A stretch of DNA of 64,000 nt. Origin: Bog-473 sp963779735 (GTDB lineage: Bacteria > Actinomycetota > Acidimicrobiia > Acidimicrobiales > RAAP-2). The notes under the pieces were generated by a model. The model was given only the letters and a program-made list of their open reading frames with translations, did no database searches and was not told where the DNA came from. Position 1 is the first letter of the stretch. Each line of letters starts with the position of its first letter. The stretch is taken from assembly GCA_963779735.1 (NCBI GenBank), contig CAVZZJ010000004.1, positions 186,001 through 250,000 on the forward strand, written 5' to 3'. This document shows positions 9,078 through 17,474 of the stretch, piece by piece. The translations under genes and the position numbers were made by a program.

Positions 9078-9373
9078 CCGGCGCGGGCTGCGACCTCTGC
9101 GAGGCGGCGCACCTCTCGCCCTGGCACCACGAGGACGACGTCTGCTGGGTGGCCGACTGCGAGGTGTGTGACGTTCCGATGGTGGTGTGGAAGCACCACG
9201 GACCGGTGCCGCCCGACGACGCCGTCGCCTACATGCTCGACCAGCTCAGCCTGGTGGCGGACGCCCGCTTCGGCGCCGGCGGGTGGTCGATCGACCGGGT
9301 CATGCGCCAGATCCCCGACCACTTCCACGCCCACGGGCGGGACCCCGGCTGGTGGTCCCGGCGCTTCCGCTGA
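9074..9373 (+). CDS. Conserved small Cys/His-rich protein, likely metal-binding
   Basis: A 99-residue protein starting at GTG 9074, whose GTGA overlaps the kinase stop, so translation is probably coupled. It contains GCDLCEAA, then WYH-like WHHEDD, then VADCEVCDVPMVV, then KHHG, and a late HFHAH. Two CxxC pairs plus clustered histidines suggest a bound metal, and the arrangement CxxC...CxxC.P.VV...HG recalls HIT-fold zinc proteins, though the classic HxHxH triad is not present. Similar proteins of unknown function occur in actinobacteria. No function is claimed; the coupling to the kinase is the main contextual clue. Confidence 0.75.
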   Translation: MTGAGCDLCEAAHLSPWHHEDDVCWVADCEVCDVPMVVWKHHGPVPPDDAVAYMLDQLSLVADARFGAGGWSIDRVMRQIPDHFHAHGRDPGWWSRRFR

Positions 9374-9381
9374 CGCCCTGC

Positions 9382-9792
9382 CTACTCGGTGATCTCCTTC
9401 AGGCGGACGGCCATCTCGGCGGCCGCGGAGCCGGCCCCGGGGGGAGCGGTCTGGAGGGCCATCAGCTTGGTCATGTCCCCTTCGACCCTGATCTTGCCCG
9501 CCATGAGCGCCTGCAGGCCGGCCTGGGGATTGCCCTCCACCAGGATGGCCTTGGCGGTCTCATACTCGACCGTGATCTTGAGGTCGGGGTTCTCGAGGTG
9601 ACCGGTGTCGAGCTCGAGCTCGTTCCCCGACGTGTCCAGATGGGCGTCGATGTCCGTGCTGCCGAACGGCACGCTCGTGACGACCAGGTTCATCCGCACC
9701 GCGTGGGGGATGGACGTGTCCTTTCCCTCGTACTCCGAACGGATGTGGCGGGCCTCTTCCAACCACTCGTTGCTCAAGAACGGGTACGGCAT
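9382..9792 (-). CDS. SCP2 sterol-binding domain protein
   Basis: A 136-residue soluble protein reading through an SCP-2-like domain: VVTSVPFGSTDIDAHLDTS, then the beta strands LKITVEYETAKAILVEG, then NPQAGLQALMAGKIRVEGD and a C-terminal MALQ helix. SCP-2 domains form a hydrophobic tunnel that binds fatty acyl-CoA or other lipids; in actinobacteria such genes sit near lipid catabolism genes. ATG at 9792 (MPYPFLSNEW) is chosen because the longer open frame upstream shows no family similarity. It is convergent with the small Cys/His protein and divergent from the esterase, leaving 67 nt for two promoters. Ligand unknown. Confidence 0.85.
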   Translation of the reverse strand: MPYPFLSNEWLEEARHIRSEYEGKDTSIPHAVRMNLVVTSVPFGSTDIDAHLDTSGNELELDTGHLENPDLKITVEYETAKAILVEGNPQAGLQALMAGKIRVEGDMTKLMALQTAPPGAGSAAAEMAVRLKEITE

Positions 9793-9859
9793 GAAGATGC
9801 TCCTTCGTCGCTCCTCGGTCGGCGGAACGTTAGTCGGCCCGCCGGTAGCATGGCTACGC

Positions 9860-10624
9860 GTGACCGCTCCCATTCTCCCTGGCGCTGAGCCGTATTCCGC
9901 CGTCGGCGACCAGCGCGGCGCGCTGGTCCTGCACGGCTTCACGGGCAATCCGCAGTCGATCCGCGGGCTGGCGTCGGCCCTGGCCGCCGCCGGGCTCACC
10001 GTAGAGCTCCCGCTCCTTCCCGGCCACGGCACCGACGTGGCGGACCTGGTGCCCACCGGCTGGGACGACTGGTCGACCGCCGCCGAATCGGCGTACGTCG
10101 AGCTGGCGGCCCGGTGCACGTCGGTGGTGGCCGTGGGACTTTCGATGGGAGGCACGCTGAGTCTGTGGCTCGCCGAGCGGCACCCCGAGATAGCCGCCCT
10201 GATCCTGGTCAACCCCCTCGTGGTGCCGCCCGAAGCGGACACGGTGGCCTTCATCGACTCGCTCATCGAGGCGGGAGACGAGCTGGCCCCCGGTGTGGGC
10301 TCGGACATCGCGCTGGAGGGGGCCCGCGAGTCGGCCTACGGCGAGCTGCCCCTCCGCCCGGCACGCTCGCTGTTCGACGCCGCGGCAGCGGTCGAGCGGG
10401 GGCTGGGGTCGATCAGCTGCCCCGTCCTGCTCTTCTCGAGCATCGTGGATCACGTGGTCGACCCCGTGTCGGGTGATCGCCTCGCCGAGGGCGTGGCGGG
10501 CCCGGTGGAACGCGTCCGGCTGGAGCGCAGCTACCACGTGGCCACCCTCGACTACGACAAGGACGAGATCGAGGCGCGCACCGTGGCCTTCGTCGCCCGC
10601 CGGTTGGCCCGAGCGGGGGCATGA
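9860..10624 (+). CDS. Alpha/beta hydrolase, carboxylesterase/monoacylglycerol lipase type
   Basis: A 254-residue serine hydrolase. LVLHGFTGNP is the oxyanion-hole strand, GLSMGG is the nucleophile elbow (Ser), SIVDHVVDP carries the acidic residue, and SYHVATLDYD the catalytic His, as in the bacterial Est30/YvaK carboxylesterase group. Expected to hydrolyse short to medium acyl esters; the true substrate is not known. GTG 9860 (VTAPILPG) is picked because an ATG at 9850 is out of frame. The final TGA overlaps the gatC ATG (ATGA), so it is likely the first gene of the gatCAB transcript. Confidence 0.85.
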   Translation: MTAPILPGAEPYSAVGDQRGALVLHGFTGNPQSIRGLASALAAAGLTVELPLLPGHGTDVADLVPTGWDDWSTAAESAYVELAARCTSVVAVGLSMGGTLSLWLAERHPEIAALILVNPLVVPPEADTVAFIDSLIEAGDELAPGVGSDIALEGARESAYGELPLRPARSLFDAAAAVERGLGSISCPVLLFSSIVDHVVDPVSGDRLAEGVAGPVERVRLERSYHVATLDYDKDEIEARTVAFVARRLARAGA

Positions 10625-10938
10625 GCGGCTCGGAGGAGCCCCGACCGCTGAGCCGGGAAGATGTGGTCCACGTAGCCCGCCTGGCTCGCCTGTCGCTCAG
10701 CGCGCAAGAGGTCGACCTCTACACCGCCCAGCTGCGTACGGTGCTCGAGCACGCCGCGGACGTGGCCGCCCTCGACCTGGCCCACCTGGCGCCCACGGCA
10801 CATCCGCTGCCGGTGGTGAACGTCCTGCGGGCCGACGACCCCCGGCCGAGCCTCGACCGCAGCGAGGTGCTGGCCGCCGCACCGTCGGTGGAGGACGATC
10901 GTTTCCGCGTGCCCCGCATCGGCGGCGAAGCGCCATGA
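10621..10938 (+). CDS. gatC: Asp-tRNA(Asn)/Glu-tRNA(Gln) amidotransferase subunit GatC
   Basis: GatC is the small belt-like subunit that wraps GatA and GatB in the enzyme that converts misacylated Glu-tRNA(Gln) or Asp-tRNA(Asn) to the correct amide form. The 105-residue protein has the family helix SREDVVHVARLARLSLSAQE and the later PTAHPLPVVNVLRAD followed by RFRVPRI at the end, all standard. ATGA overlaps exist on both sides, with the esterase before and the gatA ATG after. Confidence 0.93.
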   Translation: MSGSEEPRPLSREDVVHVARLARLSLSAQEVDLYTAQLRTVLEHAADVAALDLAHLAPTAHPLPVVNVLRADDPRPSLDRSEVLAAAPSVEDDRFRVPRIGGEAP

Positions 10939-12363
10939 GCGCTCGGGAGCTGGCCGCGCGCGGTACGGGCTGGGGAGCGTTCGGCCCGCACCGCAACCGA
11001 GGAGGCGCTGGCGGCCGTGGCGGCGCGCGACGGCGAGGTGCACGCCTTCCTGACGGTCCTGGGGGACGAGGCGCTGGCCCAGGCCGATGCGGTCGACGCC
11101 CTGGTGGCCCTGGGGCGCGATCCCGGCCCGCTGGCCGGTGTGCCTGTCGCCCTGAAGGACAACCTGTGCACGCGGGGGATCGCCACCACGTGCGGGTCGA
11201 GGATCCTCGAAGGTTGGCGCCCCCCCTACGACGCCACCGTGGTGGAGCTCCTGCGGGCCGCAGGCGCCATCGCCCTGGGCAAGACGAACATGGACGAGTT
11301 CGCCATGGGGAGCTCGACGGAGAACTCGGCGTTCGGGCCGACCCGCAATCCCCGAAGGCTCGACCGGGTGCCCGGGGGGAGCAGCGGCGGCTCCGCCGCT
11401 GCGGTGGCAGCCGGGTTCACGCCGCTCGGTCTGGGCTCGGACACCGGCGGATCCATCCGCCAGCCGGCGGCCCTCTGCGGCGTGGTCGGTCTGAAGCCTA
11501 CCTACGGCAGCGTCTCGCGCTACGGGCTGGTGGCGTTCGCCAGCTCCCTCGACCAGATCGGTCCCTTCGCCGCCAACGTCGAGGACGCCGCCCTGCTCTT
11601 CGACGCCGTGGCCGGGCACGACCCCTGCGACAGCACCTCGCTGCCGGGCGGATCCGCCCCGACGCTCCATGCCGTGCACGCCGGGGCCGATGACGTGCGC
11701 GTGGGGCTGTGCCCCGAGCTCATAGAGGGTTGCGCTCCCGACGTGGCGGCCCGGGTCTACCAGGCGGCCGAGGCGCTGTCGGCGGCCGGGGCGAAGGTCG
11801 ACGAGATCAGGATGCCCGAGTTCGCCTACGGCCTGTCGGCCTACTACTTGATCGCGCCGGCCGAAGCCTCGTCCAACCTGGCTCGTTACGACGGAGTGCG
11901 CTACGGGCTGCGGGTGGAGGCGGAGGACGCGGCGGCCATGAACACGGCGACGCGGACGGCGGGCTTCGGGGCGGAGGTCAAGCGCCGGATCATGCTGGGG
12001 ACCTACGCTCTGTCGGCCGGGTACTACGACGCCTACTACGCGCAGGCCCAGCGGGTCCGCACACTGGTCGTCCAGGCCTTCGACCGGGCCTACTCCTCGG
12101 TCGACGTCTTGCTGGGCGCCACCGCCCCGACCACGGCGTTCGCCCTGGGCGCCAAGGTGGACGACCCGATGGCCATGTACATGAACGACGTCTGCACGAT
12201 CCCGTCCAACCTGGCCGGGCATCCCGCCCTCTCCGTACCGTTCGGCACGGGGGCCGATGGCCTTCCCGTCGGGGTGCAGATCCTCGCGCCGGCCCTGGGG
12301 GAGGGGTTGCTCTTCCGGGTGGCCGGCGCGCTGGAGGCCGCCGCCCCGGAGCCGACGCCATGA
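10935..12363 (+). CDS. gatA: Amidotransferase subunit GatA, with apparent N-terminal frameshift
   Basis: GatA is the glutaminase/amidase subunit of GatCAB. The core is complete: catalytic Lys in ALKDNLCTRG, then GGSSGGSAAAV and SDTGGSIRQPA holding the cis-Ser and nucleophile Ser of the amidase signature. ATG 10935 overlaps the gatC stop (ATGA), exactly as gatB overlaps gatA, and starts MSARELAAR in frame. After codon 10959-10961 the frame must skip one base (G10962) to continue VRAGERSARTATEEALAAVAARDG, the normal GatA N-terminal helix, and then the main frame. As written, only a GTG at 11017 opens the main frame, which would lose about 27 residues. A one-base sequence error is likeliest because this enzyme is expected to be essential. 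Confidence 0.9.
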
Positions 12364-13811
12364 CGGCCGATGCCTGGGAGACCGTCATCGGTCTCGAGGT
12401 GCACTGCGAGCTGGCCACCAGGACCAAGCTCTTCTGCGGGTGCCGGAACGCGTTCGGGGACGAGCCGAACACCAACGTGTGCCCGGTCTGCCTCGGCCTG
12501 CCCGGGTCGTTGCCGGTGCTCAACGAGCACGCCGTCGAGCTGGCGATGCGGATCGGGGCGGCTCTGCACTGCGAGATCCGCGCCTCGAGCTTCGCCCGCA
12601 AGAACTACTTCTATCCCGACCAGGCGAAGGACTATCAGATAAGCCAGTACGACGAGCCCATAAACGTGGCCGGCTGGCTGGAGCTGCCCGGGGGCTCACG
12701 GGTCGGCGTGACGAGGGCCCACCTCGAAGAGGACACCGGGAAGCTGACCCATGTGGGGGACGGCGGCCGCATCGGCTCCGCCCGCCACGCCCTGGTCGAC
12801 TACAACCGCTCGGGCGTGCCGCTGGTCGAGATCGTGAGCGAGCCCGACGTCCGCTCAGCCGCCCAGGCCCGCGAGTACGCCTCGGAGTTGCGGGGGATCC
12901 TGGTGGCGACCGGGGCCTCCGACGGGCGGCTGGAGGAAGGGTCGATGCGGTTCGACGCCAACGTCTCGGTCCGGCCGCTCGGCGCGGCGGGGTTCGGCAC
13001 GCGTTGTGAGATCAAGAACCTCAACTCCCTCCGCTCGTTGGGGCGGGCCATCGACTACGAGGCGGCCCGCCAGAGGGCGCTCATCGCGGCCGGCGAGCCG
13101 GTACACCAAGAGACGCGGCACTGGGACGAAGCGGCGGGTCGCACGGAGTCGATGCGGTCCAAGGAGGAGGCGAACGACTACCGCTACTTCCCCGAGCCCG
13201 ATCTGGTCCCCCTGGTCCCCGGCGCGCTGTGGCAGGAGCGGGTGCGTGCCGGCCTGGGCCCCATGCCGGCCGATCGCCGGGCCGAGCTGGTGGAGCTGCT
13301 CGGCGGTTCGGTGGGCGACGCCGCGGCCGACCAGGTCCGGGCCGTGGTCGATCTCGGGCTGGATCCGCTGGTGAGGGCCGCCATCGCCATCGGCGCTCCG
13401 GCGCCGCTGGCCCTGGCCCGGGCGGCCAACGAGCTGGCGGCCGAGGGGGAGGCGGGGACCGCGCTGCCGGCAGAGTCCTTCTCCGCGCTGCTCGTGAAGG
13501 AGGGCAGCGGCGAGCTGACGGCCACCCAGTCAAAGGCGGTGCTCCACGCTCTGGTGGAACGCGGCGGAGGCGATCCCGCCGCATTGGCCCGGGAGATGGG
13601 CTTCGAGGCCCTGGCCGCCGACACCCTGGCCGCCGTGGTGGCCGACGCGATCGCCGCGCACCCCGCCGTGTGGAAGCGCTACGTCGAGGGGGACGACAAG
13701 TTGACCGGGTTCTTCACCGGGGAGGTCATGAAGGCGACATCGGGCAGGGCCAACGGCAAGGAGGTGGCGGCCGAGCTCCGGCGGAGACGGGAGGGCGGGG
13801 GCCGGCCGTAA
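12360..13811 (+). CDS. gatB: Asp-tRNA(Asn)/Glu-tRNA(Gln) amidotransferase subunit GatB
   Basis: GatB phosphorylates the misacylated tRNA's side chain and receives ammonia from GatA. It is 483 aa long. WETVIGLEVHCEL opens it; four zinc-binding Cys follow in FCGCRNAF and NVCPVCLG; KNYFYPDQAKDYQISQY and HLEEDTGKLTH are the kinase-site signatures; the tail (residues ~330 on) is the helical/YqeY domain that holds tRNA. ATG 12360 overlaps the gatA stop. Together gatC-gatA-gatB imply that the organism lacks GlnRS and/or AsnRS activity for direct charging, as usual for this phylum. Confidence 0.96.
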   Translation: MTADAWETVIGLEVHCELATRTKLFCGCRNAFGDEPNTNVCPVCLGLPGSLPVLNEHAVELAMRIGAALHCEIRASSFARKNYFYPDQAKDYQISQYDEPINVAGWLELPGGSRVGVTRAHLEEDTGKLTHVGDGGRIGSARHALVDYNRSGVPLVEIVSEPDVRSAAQAREYASELRGILVATGASDGRLEEGSMRFDANVSVRPLGAAGFGTRCEIKNLNSLRSLGRAIDYEAARQRALIAAGEPVHQETRHWDEAAGRTESMRSKEEANDYRYFPEPDLVPLVPGALWQERVRAGLGPMPADRRAELVELLGGSVGDAAADQVRAVVDLGLDPLVRAAIAIGAPAPLALARAANELAAEGEAGTALPAESFSALLVKEGSGELTATQSKAVLHALVERGGGDPAALAREMGFEALAADTLAAVVADAIAAHPAVWKRYVEGDDKLTGFFTGEVMKATSGRANGKEVAAELRRRREGGGRP

Positions 13812-13822
13812 GCTTCTCCGAC

Positions 13823-15520
13823 ATGAGCGACGTCCAAGGTGAGCGAGAGGGAGTCAAGCCGCGCAGCTACCAGGTGACCGAGGGCGCCACGCGGGCGCCG
13901 GCGCGGGCCATGCTGCGGGCCGTCGGCATGACCGACAGCGACTGGGACAAGCCGCAGATCGGCGTGGCCAGCAGCTGGAACGAGGTCACGCCCTGCAACC
14001 TGCCGCTCGACCGCCTGGCCAAGCGCTCCAAGGACGGCGTGCGCGATGCCGGGGGATTCCCCTTCGAGTTCGTCACCATCGCCGTGTCCGACGGCATCTC
14101 CATGGGACACGAGGGGATGCGCGCCTCGCTCGTCAGCCGTGAGGTCATCGCCGACTCGGTGGAGACCGTCATGCACGCCGAGCGGTTCGACGGGCTGCTG
14201 ACCTTCGCCGGGTGCGACAAGTCACTGCCCGGAATGCTCATGGCGGCGGCACGCGTCAACCTCCCGAGCGTGTTCCTCTACGGTGGCTCCATCATGCCCG
14301 GCCGACTCGGGGACCGGGCGCTCGACGTCGTGAGCGTCTTCGAGGCGGTTGGCGCGCACGCGGTGGATGCGCTCAGCGACGAGGAGCTCTCGCTCATTGA
14401 GCGCAACGCCTGCCCGACCGAGGGCTCGTGTGCCGGCATGTTCACCGCCAACACCATGGCGTCGGTCGGGGAGGCGCTGGGGATGTCGCTGCCCGGTAGC
14501 GCCTCGGCTCCCGCCGTCGATCGGCGGAGGGACGACTTTGCCTACCAGTCGGGCCTGGCCGTCGTCCATCTACTGGAGGCGGGGATCCGGCCGCGGCACA
14601 TCATGACCAAGGAGGCATTCGAGAACGCCATCGCCGTGGTCATGGCGCTCGGCGGGTCCACCAACGCGGTGCTGCACCTGCTGGCCATCGCCTACGAGGC
14701 CCGGGTCGATCTGGAGCTGGACGACTTCAACAAGGTGGCCGCCCGGGTGCCCCACCTGGCCGACACCAAGCCGCACGGCAAGTACCACATGTTCGACATC
14801 GATCGGGTGGGTGGTGTCCCGGTGGTCATGCGGGAGCTGCTCGAGGCGGGTCTGCTGCACGGGGACTGCCTCACGGTCACCGGCAGGTCGGTGGCCGAGA
14901 ACCTGTCGGCCCTGGACCCTCCCGCGCCCGACGGTGAGGTCATCCACCGCCTCGGCGATCCCCTGCACGCCGACGGGGGTATCGCCATCCTCACCGGGAC
15001 GCTGGCGCCCAAGGGATCGGTGGTCAAGGTGGCCGGGCTCGACGCCACCCGGTTCGACGGCACGGCCCGGGTCTTCGACGGCGAGATGGCGGCCATGGAG
15101 GCCATACTGGCGGGCTCCATCGCGCCCAACACGGTCGTCGTCATCCGCTACGAGGGCCCCAAGGGCGGCCCGGGGATGCGGGAGATGCTGGCCGTCACCG
15201 GCGCCATGAAGGGCGCCGGACGGGGCGCCGACTGCGCCCTGGTCACCGACGGTCGGTTCAGCGGGGGGACGCACGGGTTCTGCATCGGCCACGTGTCCCC
15301 CGAAGCGGTCGACGGCGGACCCATCGCGCTGGTTCGCGACGGTGACCGCATCGTGGTCGACGTCGCCAGTCACACCATCGACCTTCTGATTGGCGACGTG
15401 GAGCTGGCAAAGCGGGCGGGCGAGCTCAAGGAGTTCCAGCCCCTCTACACCTCGGGCGTGCTGGCCAAGTTCGCCCGCCTGGTTTCGGGGGCCGAGACGG
15501 GGGCGGTCACCCGGGCCTAG
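13823..15520 (+). CDS. ilvD: Dihydroxy-acid dehydratase IlvD
   Basis: IlvD dehydrates 2,3-dihydroxy-isovalerate and 2,3-dihydroxy-3-methylvalerate to the keto acids for valine and isoleucine, using an Fe-S cluster and Mg2+. The 565-residue protein has IGVASSWNEVTPCN (first cluster Cys), TFAGCDKSLPGM, NACPTEGSCAGMFTANTM (further Cys ligands), GGSTNAVLHLLA and the C-terminal TDGRFSGGTHGFCIGHVSPEA. ATG 13823 starts just 11 nt after gatB. It is in the same direction as ilvBNC but separated from it by a promoter and attenuator, so it can be expressed independently of leader control. Confidence 0.96.
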   Translation: MSDVQGEREGVKPRSYQVTEGATRAPARAMLRAVGMTDSDWDKPQIGVASSWNEVTPCNLPLDRLAKRSKDGVRDAGGFPFEFVTIAVSDGISMGHEGMRASLVSREVIADSVETVMHAERFDGLLTFAGCDKSLPGMLMAAARVNLPSVFLYGGSIMPGRLGDRALDVVSVFEAVGAHAVDALSDEELSLIERNACPTEGSCAGMFTANTMASVGEALGMSLPGSASAPAVDRRRDDFAYQSGLAVVHLLEAGIRPRHIMTKEAFENAIAVVMALGGSTNAVLHLLAIAYEARVDLELDDFNKVAARVPHLADTKPHGKYHMFDIDRVGGVPVVMRELLEAGLLHGDCLTVTGRSVAENLSALDPPAPDGEVIHRLGDPLHADGGIAILTGTLAPKGSVVKVAGLDATRFDGTARVFDGEMAAMEAILAGSIAPNTVVVIRYEGPKGGPGMREMLAVTGAMKGAGRGADCALVTDGRFSGGTHGFCIGHVSPEAVDGGPIALVRDGDRIVVDVASHTIDLLIGDVELAKRAGELKEFQPLYTSGVLAKFARLVSGAETGAVTRA

Positions 15521-15530
15521 CTAGGCTGGG

Positions 15531-15559
15531 TTGTCGGCGGGTCGGCCGCGTGCCACAAT
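15531..15559 (+). promoter_or_regulatory. Predicted promoter of the ilvBNC leader
   Basis: TTGTCG at 15531-15536 and CACAAT at 15554-15559 are separated by 17 nt, resembling the -35/-10 pair of the housekeeping sigma factor. Transcription would begin close to position 15566, two or so bases before the leader ATG at 15568, so the leader mRNA would be nearly leaderless. Confidence 0.5.
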
Positions 15560-15567
15560 GGGCGCCC

Positions 15568-15618
15568 ATGCAGAGCGCGAGCCGTCGGCAGCCCCGGATT
15601 CTGGTACTCGTAACGTAG
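15568..15618 (+). CDS. ilvBNC leader peptide (16 aa, Ile-Leu-Val-Leu-Val)
   Basis: Sixteen codons, ATG 15568 to TAG 15616-15618, read MQSASRRQPRILVLVT. The run ATT-CTG-GTA-CTC-GTA encodes all three branched-chain amino acids just before the stop and uses GTA and ATT, which are rare in this GC-rich genome. A perfect 9 bp hairpin (15618-15626 with 15637-15645) begins at the last base of the stop codon. This is the layout of a classic attenuation leader: slow translation through the Ile/Leu/Val codons when the charged tRNAs are scarce should favour an antiterminated form. Leader peptides before ilvB are known in other bacteria, including actinobacteria; this one's function is inferred. Confidence 0.75.
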   Translation: MQSASRRQPRILVLVT

Positions 15619-15649
15619 GCGCGCGCCCACACTGCAGCGCGCGCCTTTC

Positions 15650-15680
15650 GACCTCCCGAACGGGGGGTCGTTTCATTTTC
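15650..15680 (+). terminator. ilvBNC attenuator (rho-independent terminator)
   Basis: An 8 bp stem (15650-15657 GACCTCCC with 15662-15669 GGGGGGTC, one T-G wobble) with a GAAC loop is followed by the T-rich tract GTTTCATTTTC. It lies between the leader peptide and ilvB and is followed by an unstructured purine-rich stretch up to the ilvB ribosome site, so it can end transcription before the structural genes. Confidence 0.7.
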
Positions 15681-15734
15681 CGGACCGATTCAGAGAGAAC
15701 AAAAGAGACACAAGAGAGACAGAGGAAGCAACGA

Positions 15735-17474
15735 ATGCAACTCACCGGAGCACAGGCGCTCATCAAGAGCCTCGAGATGCAGGGTGTCGACGTGATGTTC
15801 GGCTTGCCCGGCGGGGCCATCCTGCCCGTGTACGACCCGATCATCGACTCGTCCATCCGACACATTCTCGTCCGGCACGAGCAGGGCGCCGGCCACATGG
15901 CCGAGGGCTACGCCGCGGTCACCGGCAAGCCCGGGGTGGCCATGGTGACCAGCGGGCCCGGGGCCACCAACATCGTCACCCCACTGGCCAACGCCTACAT
16001 GGACTCGACGCCGCTGGTCGTGGTCTCGGGCCAGGTGGCGACGGGCTCCATCGGAACCGACGCCTTTCAAGAGTGCGACATCACCGGCGTCACCATGGGC
16101 ATCACCAAGCACAACTGGCTGATCAAGGATGTCGACGACATCCCCCGCGTGGTGGCCGCCGCCTTCCATGTGGCCACCACGGGACGACCGGGGCCCGTGC
16201 TCATCGACCTTCCCAAGGACATCGCCAACGCCACCATGGAGTGGTACTGGCCGTCGTCGGTCGACGAGCTCGACCTTCCGGGCTACCACCCGGTGACCGA
16301 GGGCGACCCGGCGCTCGTGCGCCGGGCGGCCGACCTGATCCGCGCCGCCCATCGCCCGGTTCTCTACGTCGGGGGCGGAGTCCTGAAGGCCCGGGCGGCC
16401 GAAGCGCTGCGTGTCCTGGCCGAGCGGACCGGGATCCCGGTGGTCACCACCCTGATGGCCCGGGGCGCCTTCCCCGACTCGCATCCCCAGAGCCTGGGTA
16501 TGCCCGGCATGCACGGCCACTACACCGCGGTGACCGCCATGCAGCGCAGCGATCTGCTCATCAGTCTGGGCGCGCGGTTCGACGACCGGGTCACCGGCAA
16601 GATCAGCGCGTTCGCGCCGGAGGCCAAGATCATCCACGTCGACATCGACCCGGCCGAGCTGGGCAAGGTCCGCACGCCCGATGTGGGGATCGCCGGCGAC
16701 TGCCGGCTGGTGATCGGTGAACTTCTGTCGGCCCTGGACGCCAGCGCCGACGCCGACGCGGCAGCCGACGCCGCGGACCTCGAGCCCTGGTGGGCGCGGA
16801 TCCACGAGTGGCAGGAACGGTTCCCCCTCTACTACGACCGCACCGAAGGGGGCCCCATAAAGCCCCAGATGGTGGTGGAGCAGCTCCGCGACGCCGCGCC
16901 TTCCGACACCATCGTGGTGGCCGGCGTCGGCCAGCACCAGATGTGGGCATCGCAATACTGGCAGTTCGACCACCCGTACACCTGGGTCAACTCCGGGGGT
17001 GCGGGAACGATGGGCTTCGCCGTCCCGGCGTCCATCGGCGCCAAGGTGGGGCGTCCGGACCGGACGGTGTGGGCCATTGACGGCGATGGCTGCTTCCAGA
17101 TGACGGCGCAGGAGCTGGTCACCGCCACGGCGGAGCAGATCCCCGTGAAGATCGCCATCTTGAACAACGCCTACCTGGGCATGGTGCGCCAGTGGCAGGA
17201 GATGTTCTACGAGGAGCGCTACTCCGAGGTGTACCTCTCGCCCGATCTTCCCGACTACGTGAAGTGGGCCGAAGCCATGGGATGCGTGGGCATCCGGGCA
17301 GAGTCCCCCGAAGATGTGGCCCCGGCCATTGAGAAGGCCAACTCCATCGACGACAGGCCGGTGGTGGTCGACTTTCGCACGGACGCCTTCGAGAAGGTGT
17401 TCCCGATGGTGGCCGCCGGTCAGTCAAACGACGACATCGTGGTCCACCCCGACCAGGCGGCGCCGGCCCGGTGA
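15735..17474 (+). CDS. ilvB: Acetolactate synthase catalytic subunit IlvB
   Basis: A thiamine-diphosphate enzyme that condenses two pyruvates to acetolactate, or pyruvate with 2-oxobutyrate to acetohydroxybutyrate. The 579-residue protein has the catalytic Glu in VRHEQGAGHMAEGYA, the central FAD-binding domain (RFDDRVTGK), and the ThDP motif from GDGCFQMTAQEL to NNAYLGMVRQWQ. ATG 15735 has a purine-rich upstream region (GAGAGACAGAGGAAG). The IlvN start (GTGA) overlaps its stop. Expression is predicted to be controlled by the upstream attenuator. Confidence 0.96.
   Translation: MQLTGAQALIKSLEMQGVDVMFGLPGGAILPVYDPIIDSSIRHILVRHEQGAGHMAEGYAAVTGKPGVAMVTSGPGATNIVTPLANAYMDSTPLVVVSGQVATGSIGTDAFQECDITGVTMGITKHNWLIKDVDDIPRVVAAAFHVATTGRPGPVLIDLPKDIANATMEWYWPSSVDELDLPGYHPVTEGDPALVRRAADLIRAAHRPVLYVGGGVLKARAAEALRVLAERTGIPVVTTLMARGAFPDSHPQSLGMPGMHGHYTAVTAMQRSDLLISLGARFDDRVTGKISAFAPEAKIIHVDIDPAELGKVRTPDVGIAGDCRLVIGELLSALDASADADAAADAADLEPWWARIHEWQERFPLYYDRTEGGPIKPQMVVEQLRDAAPSDTIVVAGVGQHQMWASQYWQFDHPYTWVNSGGAGTMGFAVPASIGAKVGRPDRTVWAIDGDGCFQMTAQELVTATAEQIPVKIAILNNAYLGMVRQWQEMFYEERYSEVYLSPDLPDYVKWAEAMGCVGIRAESPEDVAPAIEKANSIDDRPVVVDFRTDAFEKVFPMVAAGQSNDDIVVHPDQAAPAR

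Noticed and set aside
10955..10966. Programmed ribosomal frameshift in gatA
   Set aside because: There is no slippery heptamer or downstream stimulatory structure seen, and GatA synthesis does not use frameshifting in known bacteria; sequence error is simpler.
10293..11693. 466-codon open frame across the esterase, gatC and gatA region
   Set aside because: It is a shadow frame with Arg/Gly/Ala-rich composition; only its MSARELAAR segment is genuine, as the displaced gatA start.
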